A DNA stretch of 64,000 bases from Mesorhabditis belari (GCA_958450365.1 CAUEEP010000877.1:234001-298000); one strand, 5' to 3'. Positions 10,052 to 21,800 are shown, counted from the first letter of the stretch. Numbers and translations: made by a program. The notes: a model not told the origin generated them from the letters alone.

Positions 10052-10450
10052 TTACAGCATCGTCGCTTTGTCATTGATTTAGTCGAAACTTTCAAAATCC
10101 TCCGTTGTAAACAGATTAACCCTTTGTTTATAGACTTTTTCAAATTTAAACCGCGGTCAGGGCCCAGAAGTGGCTCATTCCTTTTGCAAATTCCCTTTGC
10201 TTCCAATGCCTCTTTATCAAATTCATTTCCCGTTAGAGCCGCTAGATTATGGAACTTGCTCCCAAATGACATACGAGAAATTCAGTCGCTTTTCATATTC
10301 AAGAAACGTATCGATGCTTTAGATCTAGTGGCTCTTTGCCGTAAGTAATTGGCTTATTGATTTCAGTATGTATTGTATGATTAAGTATCACTGTGCATTT
10401 CTCTATGATTTCTTTCACTTTATCGTTTGAATAAAGTATTATTATTATTA
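10052..10450 (+). mobile_element. Non-LTR retrotransposon 3' end (CR1/jockey-like)
   Basis: A frame from about 10058 to 10348 reads HRRFVIDLVETFKILRCKQI, later RPRSGPRSGSF, and then FPVRAARLWNLLPNDIREIQ followed by a FKKRI segment. The N-S-F-x-V-R-x-A-x-x-W-N-x-L-P motif marks the C-terminal end of reverse transcriptase in CR1/jockey/RTE-type LINEs. A short 3' untranslated part with AATAAAG ends in a (TTA)n tail at about 10440-10450, typical of CR1-like elements. The copy is 5'-truncated, as usual for LINE insertions, and follows the broken sugar transporter. Confidence 0.75.
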
Positions 10451-10669
10451 AAATGGATGGCTCGGAATCGATTCAATTCGCTCAATTTTCTATAAAAAGC
10501 GAATACAAAATGTTCATAACAGGCTGATTACTATTTCTTAAATTTACAGATGTTTCCCGACTCTCAAAAAACACCTGTTTCCATTTTTATTTCCAATTCG
10601 TCCACTCTACTTTTTCGGTTCATTTGGTCACATTCACATTTGGCTCACCTTTCCCACTCCCAGACTCAA

Positions 10670-13600
10670 ATGTCAGAATATTCAATTCTCGAGACTCTTT
10701 ATTTAATTCCACTTCCAATCGATGGCCTTATTTGCTCACTTACCATTGGTATATTCAGTTGTGTGAAAGCTCCAGATCACATTAAAACGTTCAGAATGCT
10801 TCAAATTGCGATCATTGTAAGTAAATGTTAATTTTGTGTTGATTCTAAGCGAAATGATCGTTTTGATCGTTACTTATTATAAGTGAGAGAGTATATCTGT
10901 GTGTCTGTCTGTTATGCGATTTTAGAAAAAACCGCTGAACCGATTTGGCTGAAAATTTGGCTATATGTGTGAAATTTTATCTAAATTTAAAAAATCTAAT
11001 TAGTTCTGAGGGTTAGTGGGACCGTTTTTTGTAAAAAGTGGAATTACTGAAGCTCCTTTATACGGCCGAGTGGTCTAAGACTGTCAATCTGGCGCTGCAG
11101 AAAGGGTTGTTGGTTTCAATTGGGTGGACAGCTTAAATATTTTATTGGGCATTGACAATAACACTTTACCAAACTTTCAATGAGAATCTAGCTCATTTTA
11201 AGTCAATCTTGGTGATTTGTATCCAGGATTTCCGATTTAAATCAAACGCTCCTATTATCTGATAGATAAAGGCCATACATGATGTTTTGAAAAGCGAAGA
11301 AAATGTCCTTTCGATAAGAACGGCATTTTCAAAACATAAAAGAAGGAAGCCAAATTAGGGTGGCCAATTTGTGCGACTTGAGCGGCTGCTGTGATTGCAA
11401 GGTTGGTCAACCAAGTTTCTGTCCCTTCTACAAACTTCTGCGTCGACCATCAAATCCTTGTATCGTTTGGACATGAACATCGAGTTACGGCTGTTACGGC
11501 AAATTCCATTTCTTGCCCAATTGATCGTTCCCGACTTTCCTTTACTTCGGCCTCCTTGAATTTTCCCGCAAATATAGCAATGTTGCAGGAAAATTTCCAA
11601 TTATGCTAACTCAACAATGACGCACGTCAGTTTATCATCTTCAATAGCTTCATCTTCGCTCGAACTCATCTCGAATGAAAAGTCCAAAAAAGAGTTAATT
11701 CTAATTTGAACCGTGAACCGGCAGCGAGGCTTGCCAGTTGACACGTTGGCTTGCCAGTTGAGAGTGCCTTGCCAGTTGACACGTTCAAACTGTCTGCCGT
11801 AGCAGGAGATGTCAACAAAATGTTGCCGAATATGCCGAATATAGGAAATCAATCAGCCGATTTGTTTCTACTATTTTTGGTATAAAAAGCATCAAATAAA
11901 AACAAAATAATAGTTATCGGCGATAAAAATTTCTCAACGGAATCAGCCTCGATTGATACCCCCTTTAACATCTCATTTTAGCTATGTTCCCTATCAATCA
12001 CGATTACTTTGTCCTTCTTTCGCCCCGTCGTTATCCCATCTTTCACCATCATTTCAGCAAGTTCAATAAATCTCAGTCAAACGGCGATTATCATATTGGC
12101 TGTAAGATGAGATGGTTATTGTTTCTTGTTAACTGCAAATTTTAGCACATTTATTTATTTCTCTATTTCTTTCACCTTTTTTTACATTCGTATAACTTTT
12201 TTCTTCGATGTCTCACTATATCGTCTCCAGAATGGAAAATTCGAGTTCGACGAATCTTTTCTGTATGCAAAGAAAGCAATTTTGTTAATTTTTTTAAAAT
12301 TAATGTTAATTTTTTAGTTTTTTTACACGAGCGCGTTTCTTTTGGTGATCGCAAGCGTCTTTTACGCTGACTATTTGGTGATTCCTTATCAACTACACGA
12401 AAATGATGGGGTAACTTTATTTGCATTAAAAGTTTTTAGAGAAAAATACAATTGAACAATTCTTAGATCAAATCTTCAATTGATTGCTCTGTTCTTATAA
12501 ACGATTCAAATTTTCCCCTGTCACTTGCATTAGGCGCACTTCTCGGGGTCACTGCGATGAGGTTGATCTTTTAAATAAATGAAGGCCATGTCGAGATCAT
12601 ACTTTAAACTAAAAATATGTTCAACTTATTTGTTAATTAAAACCGAAGTAACTTAAATCGTCTCAAAGTTTTGCTTTTAGTTGGTTCATTGCTATTGTAA
12701 CTCTTTTATACAAACTTCCTCATCTCGGACCTCCTCTGAGTATCAAAATACTAACGATGCATCAACAATTATTACGGGTTTCGTTAGTTCAGGTACATGA
12801 GTGGATTCTCGGATCATATTTATTAGATACTCCGGAAAATAACAGCATTTTCCTTAAAGATTTCCAATTGCAAAAACTTTTATGTAAAAAAATCAAATGA
12901 ATCAAAATAACAACCGTTAGAATCAATGTACTTTTATCAACGCGTAGCCAGTTTTTCGATCCCTGCAACAAAAAAGTCGGGCTGTCTAGAGGCGATGAAG
13001 TCGATAGAATTTGTTTTCGATGGAATTTTTCACCTTTGTTTCGTTCTTGAAAACTTTATCTCGACCTCGAGGTTTCAAAAAAGAAACCGACCGGCCGATT
13101 TCGTGTTCACAGATCTATTCAATAATCCTACTAGGGAATTTTGTCAAGTCAAGCTCGAGTTTTCACATGCGCTTTGGCCCATCTGATAGACTTTTCATCA
13201 AGGGTTCCGGTGAAACTAAAAGCAGCTTCAGAATCCCCGATGAAAACTCTATCAGATGGGCCAAGGCTCATGCGAAAACTCGATCTTGACTTGACAAAAT
13301 TCCCGAGTTAAAACCCTCACTTAAACGAATTGCAAAAAAAGTGTCATTAAAAATATCTAGATCATCTTTTTGGTGACAATATGTGTTCTACCTTTGATTA
13401 TAGTGGTTTTATCAACATTTGTTCTAGATAAGCAAACCAGTAAGTATTTAAAAATACTATTTATAAGGTTTCCTTTTCAGACAAAATTTTACCCTATGCA
13501 CTAATAATAACCACTTTCCATTCTTCCGGCAATTGTCTCATCGTTCTTTTTGTGACAAAATATTATCGAGATCTTTTCATTAAACTTTATCAGGTAAGTG

Positions 13601-13751
13601 AATAGAAAAAGAATGAGAAATTGACCACAATATGATTAGATTATTTTGTTTTCAGCGTCTCAAAGAACGATTCAAATCACGAATTGGAGATTCCACTGCG
13701 TGTAAAACACAACAACGGAGGCCTTATGTCATTCGACCTGATGAAAAATGA
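10670..13751 (+). CDS. Chemoreceptor copy B (SRH/SRI-like 7TM GPCR), nine exons, intact
   Basis: Exons 10670-10816, 11982-12101, 12146-12262, 12318-12410, 12467-12561, 12681-12792, 13361-13439, 13481-13593 and 13656-13751 join into 323 codons plus stop. Exon sizes equal those of copy A except the last, which is longer (RRPYVIRPDEK ending) because copy A has changed codons there. TM2 ends VIPSF, the TM3 exon keeps LRCLTIS, the extracellular loop 2 exon reads IKSSIDCSVLINDSN with a cysteine, and TM7 keeps HSSGNC and TKYYRDLF. The family assignment is as for copy A. Immediately downstream, exons 8-9 are partly repeated at 13921-14110. The upstream 170 bases match those of the other copies and probably hold the promoter. 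Confidence 0.85.
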
Positions 13752-13920
13752 AAATATCAACTTTTTGTGCTTTATCTGATAGCTAACAGTTCGATGTCTA
13801 TAAAATCTTAATTTAAACTTCATCTTCAAGCGCATTTTCGGGATCCTTAAAAGATATATCCTTTGGTGATCAAATTTCTGATTGGTTGAAAAAGTGGATC
13901 GAAAAGCCGAGTATGAATTG

Positions 13921-14110
13921 ACGAAATACTATCGAGATCTTTTCATTAAACTTTATCAGGTAAGTGAATAGAAAAAGATTGAGACATTGCCAACAATATG
14001 ATTAGATTATTTCGTTTTCAGCGTCTCAAAAAACGATTCATATCACGAATTGGAGATTCCACTGCGTTTGGCACAAGAACGAAAGCCTTATTTCATTCGA
14101 CCTGATGAAA
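13921..14110 (+). pseudogene. Tandem partial copy of receptor exons 8 and 9
   Basis: Right after the 3' untranslated part of copy B the sequence restarts inside exon 8 (KYYRDLFIKLYQ), followed by a GTAAGTG donor, an intron, and a full exon 9 that ends FIRPDEK then TGA. It lacks all earlier exons. The duplication unit is roughly 13555-13920 repeated at 13921-14285. It could act as an alternative 3' end for copy B only if splicing skipped the first pair of exons. Confidence 0.7.
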
Positions 14111-14892
14111 AATGAAAATATCAAATTTTTTGTGCTTTATCTGCTAGCTAACAATTCGATGTCTTAATCTTAATTTAAACTTCATGTTCAAGCGCATTAT
14201 TTTTCAGGATCCTTAAAAGATATTTCCTTTGGTGACCAAGTTTTTTGTTGGTTGAAAAAGTGGTTCGAAAAGCCGAGTATGAATTGATATGAGCCGTGAA
14301 TCAACCCATTTTCAACTCACGGATTATGCTTGGTCAAGAGCTTTCTCTGATAATCGACTTATTGTTGAAGCACCAACTCAAAAGATAAGAGAAAAACGAG
14401 AGAACATTCATTTGAAGAGAGGTTTCTATTGATCTTCTTTTTCATTGTGGCTTCACTGCAACAGATTGAGATTCAAAAATCCGTTGAATCAACGACTAAT
14501 TTTCTTTTTGGCTATGACTGGTTGGCTATGACAATGTAACGCCTGAACCGCCAAATCCACCACAACCGTCATTCAGTTCAGATTGTCACAATAGTAGGTT
14601 CTTTGAATTTGAAATATTAAGCAAATCTAGACTTAGGTTAGGTCTTTGTAAGCATTCTAACCGAATCTCAGAAAGTTTTAATCACTTGAACCGCTTGAAT
14701 TCAAGTCTGATTTGGTAAAATCTCTACAAAAGCCAAATCCAATGGCTCGCAATTGCCCTTGACCTAGGATTTGAACCTTGCTGTTGGATTTAGTCCAATT
14801 TGCCTTAACTCTTAGCTTAAGCTTGACTTATTTCCAGGGTATACTGTTCTACAGTTTCTCAAAAATTAGTGCAAAGTGAGACAGAATAATCT

Positions 14893-15250
14893 ACTATGTA
14901 TAAAAGAGAAGTGTCCGTCTGTCTGTTCGTCCATCTGTCTGTCCGTCACACCCTGGATGTCGACTTTCTGTGAACCGATTTCGACAAACTATTTTTGATG
15001 GATAGAGAATTAAGAATGAATAAACACATACTTTTTGGTCAAAACAAGTTTTTCATTAAAAATCCGTAAAAAGAAATCAGAAAAACCGCTTAGCCATGCT
15101 CCTTTTAGCCTTCGACGGCCCTTGGGAAGGGCGTGGTCGAGGTGATTAGCTGTCCCGTCTACAAAACGACTGCGCTAAGGGGGGGTCGGGTTCGATTACC
15201 GTCCGTTCCAAACTTTTTTGCTTTAGATTTTTTTCAAGCATGGAGTTGAA
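14893..15250 (+). mobile_element. Helitron-like non-autonomous element, 5' end
   Basis: Begins TCTACTATGTATAAAAGAGA and continues GTGTCCGTCTGTCTGTTCGT. Further in are GTGAACCGATTTCGACAAAC and, at about 15130-15207, pol III-like boxes (TGGTCGAGGTG and GGTTCGATTACC). Related heads start near 36813 and 55598. A 5' TC with a TATATATAAAAG head is typical of nematode Helitrons, but I could not define the 3' CTRR end. Confidence 0.45.
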
Positions 15251-15252
15251 GT

Positions 15253-15554
15253 ATGCAAATTTGGGTTGCCTCAGGTCGAAGGTACGGAGCGGAGGGGGGA
15301 GCCGCGACGTTCGACGTTAGACATTGCGACGTTAGTCGCGCCGCGCGCATCCAGTCCAGATGTCGTTATTGCTGCGGAGGGTATCAGGGTTGGTCCCGAT
15401 ATTGCTTCGAAGATTCAAAGATGTTCCTAAAGTGTACATTGAAGTGCACATTGACAATTATTTGTCAGTTCTTTTTAGCAGTATTCTTGAAGCAACCGAA
15501 AAACACGAACCATTCGCCTTAGCGGTGACAGGGGCGTTTTCGAAGCTATTTTGA
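15253..15554 (+). other. Overlapping open frames, unrecognised
   Basis: Two overlapping frames run through GC-richer DNA directly behind the Helitron-like head. One, from 15360, reads MSLLLRRVSGLVPILLRRF then a VEVHIDNYLSVLF-like stretch. No domain or splice signal supports either. It may be cargo or the body of the preceding element. Confidence 0.2.
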
Positions 15555-15559
15555 ATCTT

Positions 15560-16200
15560 TGCCGGAATCCCAAAAAAAGCTTGATTTCAGTAGTTAGGGC
15601 ACAGGTTTTGTGAAAAGTTTAAAGATTAGGTTCGTTGTTGTACCCATGAAACCCGTTTGAAAACTGAAAAGCATTCTGAGCGCTGAATTGAGTAAATAAG
15701 AATTTATTTATATCAATTAATTTATTGAATTCTTTTTATCTTTTATTTATAAAGTTGATCTTTTTGCCAGCATTTTGCAAACAAAACGGGGATAAGTGTC
15801 GTAGTCGTGATCAGCTACCCACCACTGTTTCGGATTCGAGAACATACTTGTGCATGATGGATCGTTGGTCAATATGAACAATATGAATTGAAAACGATAG
15901 TATTCTTAAAAAATCAATACAAATTTGATTCTCATCTAAATATTATCTTGGACAAACAATTTTAAGCACTATTGGTCTACAGAATTTAAAAATAAGGGCT
16001 CAACTGTCCTGGTTTGACTAGATAAACGTCTTGTATTCAAAATCTGAACGGAATTTCAAAAATAATAGCTTTATTAGGTTATTAGGGGCAACATATTTCA
16101 TTGGCAACTTTCCGATATTTTATTGGCAACTTTCCACCCCTTGAATGATAGAAAAGCTCTTTATTGTAGCGACAAAGTCCAAAATCTGAGAGCTAATCTT
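15560..16200. other. Intergenic, no gene recognised
   Basis: AT-rich. A short segment at about 16100-16145 (TTGGCAACTTTCCACCCCTT and neighbours) recurs in inverted form near 9965-10000, so it is repeat-derived. Otherwise nothing is seen. Confidence 0.4.
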
Positions 16201-16204
16201 TGAA

Positions 16205-16740
16205 TAATCTTTTTGCTTATTCACTTCACTCACCTTAGCCATTTTATTTCTTGTCACTAAAATATTTCTTGCTGCAACATCTCGATGAATTATGTTTTTG
16301 TCGGATTAGAACGTCTGGAAGTGGTTGTTTTTAAAACGATCAAGACTTTCTTTACCAAGGCATCGCTGATTTGCCAAGCGATTGGGACCAAATAGTTGGA
16401 TTCTACACACATGTACTCAATAATTCGATCATAATGTGTTTTTCTCATGAGTAATAGTATGATCCATAAAAAGGGATTACGACTGAATAACTTTAAAGTT
16501 ATAGACAAGATTTTCAAGAGACTCAGTTTTTTTCTACCGTAATCCGTTTTCTATATCGCACTATTACTCACGAGGAACACGAGGACTCTAGTCAGTACTA
16601 CCAAGAAGTCGTATCGACGGAACAATGGAGAATCCTTTGGTATGAGAGAATTGTCGACAACGAGGACAAGCTGTTTTTTTCCGCCTCCACTCACGCCGCT
16701 CAACATTTTCATCTATGTTCCTCTTTGGTTAGTGCAAAAA
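16205..16740 (-). pseudogene. KIN-16-like tyrosine kinase, catalytic-loop fragment, interrupted by a MITE
   Basis: On the minus strand the frame DKNIIHRDVAARNILVTRNK (about 16235-16300) is the tyrosine kinase catalytic loop: HRD with the catalytic Asp, then AARN. It ends at a GTGAGT donor near 16235. Upstream, MCVESNYLVPIAWQISDAL corresponds to the helix before it, but the two are in different frames. Further upstream a frame MKMLSGVSGGG plus a run ending RRYDFLVVLTRVLV may be the beta4-alphaD part. A 130-base palindromic MITE (16446-16577) cuts the kinase sequence. The plus strand also shows an open frame here (QYYQEVVSTEQWRILWYERI), conserved in the inverted copy at 21.4-21.7 kb. Frame breaks and the insertion make it non-functional. 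Confidence 0.6.
16446..16577. mobile_element. Palindromic MITE inside kinase remnant (copy 1)
   Basis: Arms CTCATGAGTAATAGTATGAT and, inverted from the right, CTCGTGAGTAATAGTGCGAT flank a centre with GGATTACG and its inverse. A second copy sits at 21643-21770 in the inverted kinase copy at the same place. It probably inserted before the inverted duplication that made the two kinase copies. Confidence 0.7.
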
Positions 16741-16999
16741 AAACGCGTGGAGTTTTGCTCGTTTTAAAGTCATTTTCCTTTTTCAAAGTCCAGTTTCAAG
16801 TCTCTTATCGCCTTAAAAACAAAGTTTCAAGCGAATTTCTAACTACAACAACTAATCTGGAAAAGCTTTTTCCTAAAAATGCTCAAAAACTTTTTACAGG
16901 CTTTATGTGTGCTGTTATCTTAATAAAATATACCTATTTTCCTGAATTTTTAGAAGAATCTTTGTATCAATCTTTTGTGTTTGAAGTTTTTACATGAAG

Positions 17000-18735
17000 T
17001 TTGATTGATTTAGTGAGTACCTATTTGCTTTCTTGTTTGAAAAAATAGTACTGCGCAGTACGAATAGAGTAAATACGCTAGTGGGGAATTGAATCAAGCT
17101 ATCAGAAAAGTCTTCATTCGAAGAAAATGGCTTCAACACGATTCCCCCTCGCTTATCAGCATCTATTGAACATTCTTTTTACAATAGATTGAAGAATAGC
17201 CTGAAGGCATTGTTTCTGATCAGAAACTTAGCAGGAAAACCTGGACTAAAATTTGAAAAAATTCTTTAATTATTTCTCTTATCACGACTACGCACACAAA
17301 TATAAAGCGTGATTTTGTTTGTTTTAGATTTGAATCACTTCGGCAAACAGACCTTCCTCAGACCAGGCCTCTATATGGCCAGAAATTTTATCAATAGAAA
17401 TTAGTCGACCCTTCTTTCAAAAAATATTGATCATATTGGTTTGTGTTTTTAGTTTTAGTGTTTCCATCCTTTATGCTTATCCATCACTTTGCTATGACTT
17501 TAAAAAAAGACCCAATTTTCTTGTTTTGCTAAAGCTTTTTTCTTCTTTCCTCATTCTTTTAAGCCTGCGAATTTTATTTAAATTCAAAGTTTGACCAAAT
17601 AAAAGTCAAAAGTTTTGTTGTGTCTTGCAACTAGAGAAGCCTTTTTTCGGTTTGTTTTTCCTCTTGCTTATGGGAAATGATTTCAAAAGTCTTTTCTCTT
17701 ACAAGGGAAGGCCAACTGGCTGAGCCGGCCAAATGCTATGCGATCTATACTATTCGACGCAGAATTTTATGCTGATTCCGAATGTGTATTTCATTTTTGC
17801 TAAATGACAAACTGCCAGGAGTTATAAGCGTCTAAGGTTATGTTAAGACTTTGAAATGAACAGAGTTTTTCCAAAGAAAGGGCACTTCTCTCCAAAAAAT
17901 CTCGTTGCCAAAGCAGGAGTTTTACATCTCATACAGAAGAAACATGTTGCAAAGTGCATTCAAGAGAAGCTTGTGACGGAAGTGCACCTAAAAAGTATAC
18001 ACTCTTCCTCGACTCGAGAACGATCGTTTAAGACCACGGCTTTATTCGGCAGGCAGTAACGCAGGGACATGATCTGACAATTTAAAACATTCCCGCAGGA
18101 GCGACGAACATGATCCAACCAATGGATGTTGACTATTTTTGCCCTATCAAACAGCTGATTAAAGAGATTGTGAATATCTTTAATCAGCTTGCGAATGATC
18201 TCGATTTTTTTCATTCATTCGAGAGATTCTCTCATCAAAATTGTGTTGTAGTCCACTCACAGATGGGTGCTCCTGGTTTTTAAAGCTCTCCGGCAATACT
18301 CATGGATCAAATGTGGGTACACTGACTCTCCTGCAGTCAGCTTTTCCACTCCCATTGAAATCTGTTTTTAAGTTTTTGATTCTGATTGTAAAGATATAGA
18401 TTGCACCAATCATGTCTTGTGCTCGGTGCGATATAAAAAAAAATTTTTCCATTTAATCGATAGTTGTCATCAATGTTAGTTAATATGTTTTCTTTTTTTC
18501 TTTATTTGAGAATTATTGTTGTAAGAGTGTAAAAGAACTTTATAAAAGTGTGGAAACAAGAATATGTGCGCACGCATAAACTTTTAGTTAGCACTTCTTG
18601 AAAAAAAGCAAAAGAAAAATCCAATCCAAAGCAAAAACGGAATACACATTCGGAATCAGCATAAAATTCTGCATTGAATGGTATAGATTGCATGACATTT
18701 GGCCGGCTCAGCCAGTTGATCTTCCCTTGTTAAAT
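17000..18735. repeat. Repeat unit with long inverted ends, copy 1 of an inverted pair
   Basis: From about 17280 to 18480 this matches 39890-41100 in inverted orientation. Inside, about 90 bases at 17700-17790 (CAAGGGAAGGCCAACTGGCT start) recur inverted at 18640-18735, giving a 1.04 kb unit with long terminal inverted repeats; flanking TTA is present on both sides. Open frames in both copies (for example DHVRRSCGN on one strand and FPKKGHFSPKN on the other) show no family I recognise. It is probably a non-autonomous DNA transposon plus flank, duplicated as a block. Confidence 0.55.
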
Positions 18736-19026
18736 TTTTAGAGTTTCCATCCTAATATTCAAAGTCTCTTCTTAAATTTTCAACTTTGACGTACGACGAA
18801 TTGAAAAAAATCGAAGCCTATTGTTGCTGTTTTGATTCTTTTCCGATAGGGATCAATAGTATTTTCAATAGACCAAGGCTTGGCTAGGATCTAGCTTGGT
18901 TTTGTGGTTATCAACCCTACGAAATGGCTTTGGAACAGCCTTTTGGAACAGCCTTTTGCCAGCCGTTTTTTTGATGACTGTATTGTGCTGCTTTTTTAAA
19001 CTTTCAACTTTAGCAATACAAAAACA

Positions 19027-19194
19027 ATGTCGATTCCCCAAAAGGAGCTCATCACATTCATCATCATCATGCTCCTTGCCTATTTCTATCCGAATTTCAA
19101 GGGCCCCGATGTGATCGGAGGGCTCCTCTACACGGCCGCCGGTTGTGCCCTACACGCCCTCTTGGCAACCTTCATTGATCGAAATTTTCGTTAA
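19027..19194 (+). CDS. Small two-span membrane protein, 55 residues
   Basis: A single-exon frame runs from ATG at 19027 to TAA at 19192. A strong acceptor-like TTTCAACTTTAG lies just before it (19006-19017), suitable for trans-splicing or a short upstream exon, and AATAAA lies at 19261. Codons are unusually C-ending (CTC, ATC, GCC) compared with everything around, as in well-expressed nematode genes. The protein has a hydrophobic segment at about residues 8-20 (LITFIIIMLLAYFY), a short polar turn (PNFKGPDV), a second hydrophobic stretch at 31-49 (GGLLYTAAGCALHALLATF) and a charged end (IDRNFR). That predicts a hairpin membrane protein. I do not recognise the family. It is the best-preserved complete small gene in the window. 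Confidence 0.7.
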   Translation: MSIPQKELITFIIIMLLAYFYPNFKGPDVIGGLLYTAAGCALHALLATFIDRNFR

Positions 19195-19199
19195 CTAAT

Positions 19200-19900
19200 A
19201 ACTTTTCTAGTGAACTTTGAGTAACATTCGCATAGTTATGAATAAGAAAAAGTGCTATCCAATAAACTTTTAGTGAAACCATTACAAAAAATCCAAGGCA
19301 AATTCGATGATAGATTGAAAATCTTCTCAATTTCAAGATTCTTATTTGATCTACACTTTGTTACCAATTAAAAATCACTTGCAATAACTTAAATACCATA
19401 GCTATTCAAACAGGTGTACAAACAAAAAGTACACCAAATGATAGGGGAAATGATTAATGGGAACTTTTTGATTTCGTGTCATTCCACCCATTTTATTCAT
19501 ATTAAATTATATTATTTAGAAAACTTTATTGAATTCTGTGAAGCTGATATTGAAAGCCTTGGTGGTCAAGAATCAATTTTCCGTTTTTACTCCAAAAATG
19601 CTCATTCCTCCAATAATATTTGATGGAATTCGGTGTCGCGAATTTGGTGAAACTCTATATCATCTTTTTAATGTTGTTAATCATGGCAACGAATATAAAC
19701 AAAATAAAAACACGTTTATATCAAGATTGATCATGTTTATTTAATCACTTTTCATTTTCATGACCGTTTTGGTGATCGCCATTTCTTATTGCACCTTTCG
19801 AATTATTTAAATTTCGCTCATTTTTGGTTTTGTTGATTTGATAATCGAAAAATTTCAAAGTTTATTAGCAAAGATTCTTCAATAAAACACAATAACACTA
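19200..19900. other. Intergenic, no gene recognised
   Basis: AT-rich sequence with two overlapping plus-strand frames (19414-19744) lacking domains or splice support. The first 70 bases include the polyadenylation signal of the 55-residue protein gene. Confidence 0.4.
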
Positions 19901-20290
19901 TCCAAATTTCTTATGACTTTTTGAAACAAAAAGCACAATAGTATTTGTCGCAGATATCACATCAAGTTTTCACTTTCTTTGCCAATTTTCTTACCACTTC
20001 AGCACCTCTTAGCTTGGAAATTTCTTCGTAACATCTCGCACATCTCCTTCGATCTGCTTCTGATTTGTCTGCTCCAGGTATTTCAACCAAGTAGGGCTCT
20101 TTGTTTAGCCTCTTTGGAACATCAACAACAAATTCTAGGATCTTTTCAATGATTTTGAAATCAGTGATCGACAACTTTTTGCTGGGATTGTCAAGATTGT
20201 TTGGTATAAATTGTCAAGATAGAGTTACACGAGGCTTTTGGCTTTTTTTGTCCAGCCCTGCTTCTTATTTACTTCTTACGTTATTACCAA
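19900..20290 (-). pseudogene. piggyBac-like transposase, C-terminal remnant
   Basis: On the minus strand the frame reads NPSKKLSITDFKIIEKILEF, later EADRRRCARCYEEISKLRG, and after an in-frame TGA continues CDICDKYYCAFCFKKS to a stop. The pattern RRRCxxC, about 20 residues, then CxxC-x4-C-x-x-CF is the C-terminal cysteine-rich finger of piggyBac-type (DDE_Tnp_1_7) transposases. The catalytic domain is missing. Just beyond the N-terminal side is the end of a hAT-like MITE (TTTTGTCCAGCCCTG at about 20240). It is a dead copy, but shows that a piggyBac-type transposase existed in this genome. Confidence 0.55.
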
Positions 20291-20299
20291 CTTAATAAT

Positions 20300-20800
20300 T
20301 ACTTTTTGCTAAGTTTAACTAGGTATAAACTTTCCAAAAATGCGTACCTTTTTTGACTTTTTTGACAATTTGAAATTAAATTATTAATGCCTTACGATTA
20401 ACAAAAAGCAAAAAGCAAGAAGCAAAAAGCTTCTCCTCTGTCATTAACTTTTTTTGCTCAATATAGAAAAGCCAATAAAGTGTACAGAGTATGAATTTAT
20501 CTGAAAACAAAACGATGCATTGAGTCCAGAAGTAGTGGAAGGAAATACAACGATTTACGATTCAGTAAAAACAAACAAAGAACTGAAAATTTTTGACCAT
20601 TAACGCCCATTAAAATCGCTTAAAGACTTTAAAATAAGACCACTTTGAAGCATCCAATAATAAATATAATAATAGAAAGTTATCGTCGAATTGAAGAACT
20701 TTGCAAAATGTTCATAAAAAACTAAAAAAATTATTCATTCATCATATAGCTTTTGCTCGTATGTAGGGTTAAAAAATCACAAAAAAACTTTGCCTTTAAC
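20300..20800. other. Repeat-derived intergenic sequence
   Basis: The first 120 bases (20243-20360) match 22595-22690 closely, ending near CAAATTGT/CTTTTTGACT. A short array of AAAAAGCAAGAAGC units lies at 20405-20432. Nothing else is supported. Confidence 0.5.
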
Positions 20801-20823
20801 GACTGATCTTTTGGTTGTGAGTC

Positions 20824-21800
20824 TCAAAGCAACAAATTTCTGGCTTCTTGTTCGAATTTTCGACGTTTCAAAGTCTCAATCTTAAAGTCGGGAATCGAAG
20901 CGCTTGCTCGATAGAATCCTTTGCGGCTAAAATTGAGAATTTTTTCAAGCTCTATAAAAATTACCAATATATGTAAAAGGGTGTTGTGTCCGTGTCGGAT
21001 CGTTTCTTTGATGAACAGCAACGCTTTATATAGAGCCTGTAAAAAGTTTTTGAGCATTTTTAGGAGCAAGCTTTTTTAGTTGTTAAGCTGTTGTGTTGTG
21101 TTTTAGTGTGTTAACAAGCTTTAGTTGTTGTAGTTTAAAATTCGCTTGAAAGTTTGTTTTTAAAGCGAAAAGAGACTTGAAAATGAAACTTTGGAAAAAA
21201 TTACCAATATATGTTGAGGTGTTGAGTCAGTGTGTTGGGTGTTGAGTCAGTGTTGGGTGTTGAGTCAGTGTTGGGTCGTTTCTTTGGTGAAGAGCATATT
21301 TTATAGAGCCTGTAAAAAGTTTTTGAGCATGTTTAGGAAAAAGCTTTTCCGGAATTAGTTGTTGTAGTTAGAAATTCGCTTGAAATTTTGAAAAGAGACT
21401 TGAAACTGAAACTTTGCAAAAAAACTGAAAAAGGAAAATGACTTTAAAGCGAGCAAAACTCCATGTGTTTTTTTTTTGCACTAACCAAGGAGGAAAATAG
21501 ATGAAAATGTTGAGTAGGGTGAGTGGAGGCGGAAAAAACAGCTTGTCCTCGTTGTCGACAATTCTCTCATACCAAAGGATTCTCCATTGTTCCGTCGATA
21601 CGACTTCTTGGTAGTACTCACTAGAGTTCTTGTGTTCCTCGTGAGTAATAGTGCGATATGGAAAACGGATTACGGTAGAAAAAAACTCAGTATCTTGAAA
21701 ATCTTGTCTATAACTTTAAAGTTATTCAGTCGTAATCCGTTTCATATATCATACTATTACTCACGAGGAACACACATTATTATTGAATTATTGAGTACAG
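20824..21800. pseudogene. Tyrosine kinase remnant, inverted copy of the 16.2-17.0 kb locus
   Basis: From 21425 to about 21800 the plus strand carries the inverse of 16420-16780, including the kinase-like frame RRYDFLVVLTRVLV, the palindromic MITE (21643-21770), and IIELLSTDV before divergence. Upstream, tandem copies of GTGTTGAGTCAGTGTTGG lie at about 21215-21275. On the minus strand at 20824-20960 a frame reads FSRKGFYRASASIPDFKIET followed by LKRRKFEQEA, which may be a decayed glycine loop and beta3 strand. The catalytic loop of the other copy is absent here. Clearly non-functional. Confidence 0.45.
21643..21770. mobile_element. Palindromic MITE inside kinase remnant (copy 2)
   Basis: About 128 bases with inverted arms GTGAGTAATAGTGCGATATG and, from the right, GTGAGTAATAGTATGATATA; both arms include GGATTACG. 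See 16446-16577 for the twin. Confidence 0.7.

Noticed and set aside
10124..10348. Small independent gene
   Set aside because: The sequence is the C-terminal end of a LINE reverse transcriptase with a (TTA)n tail.
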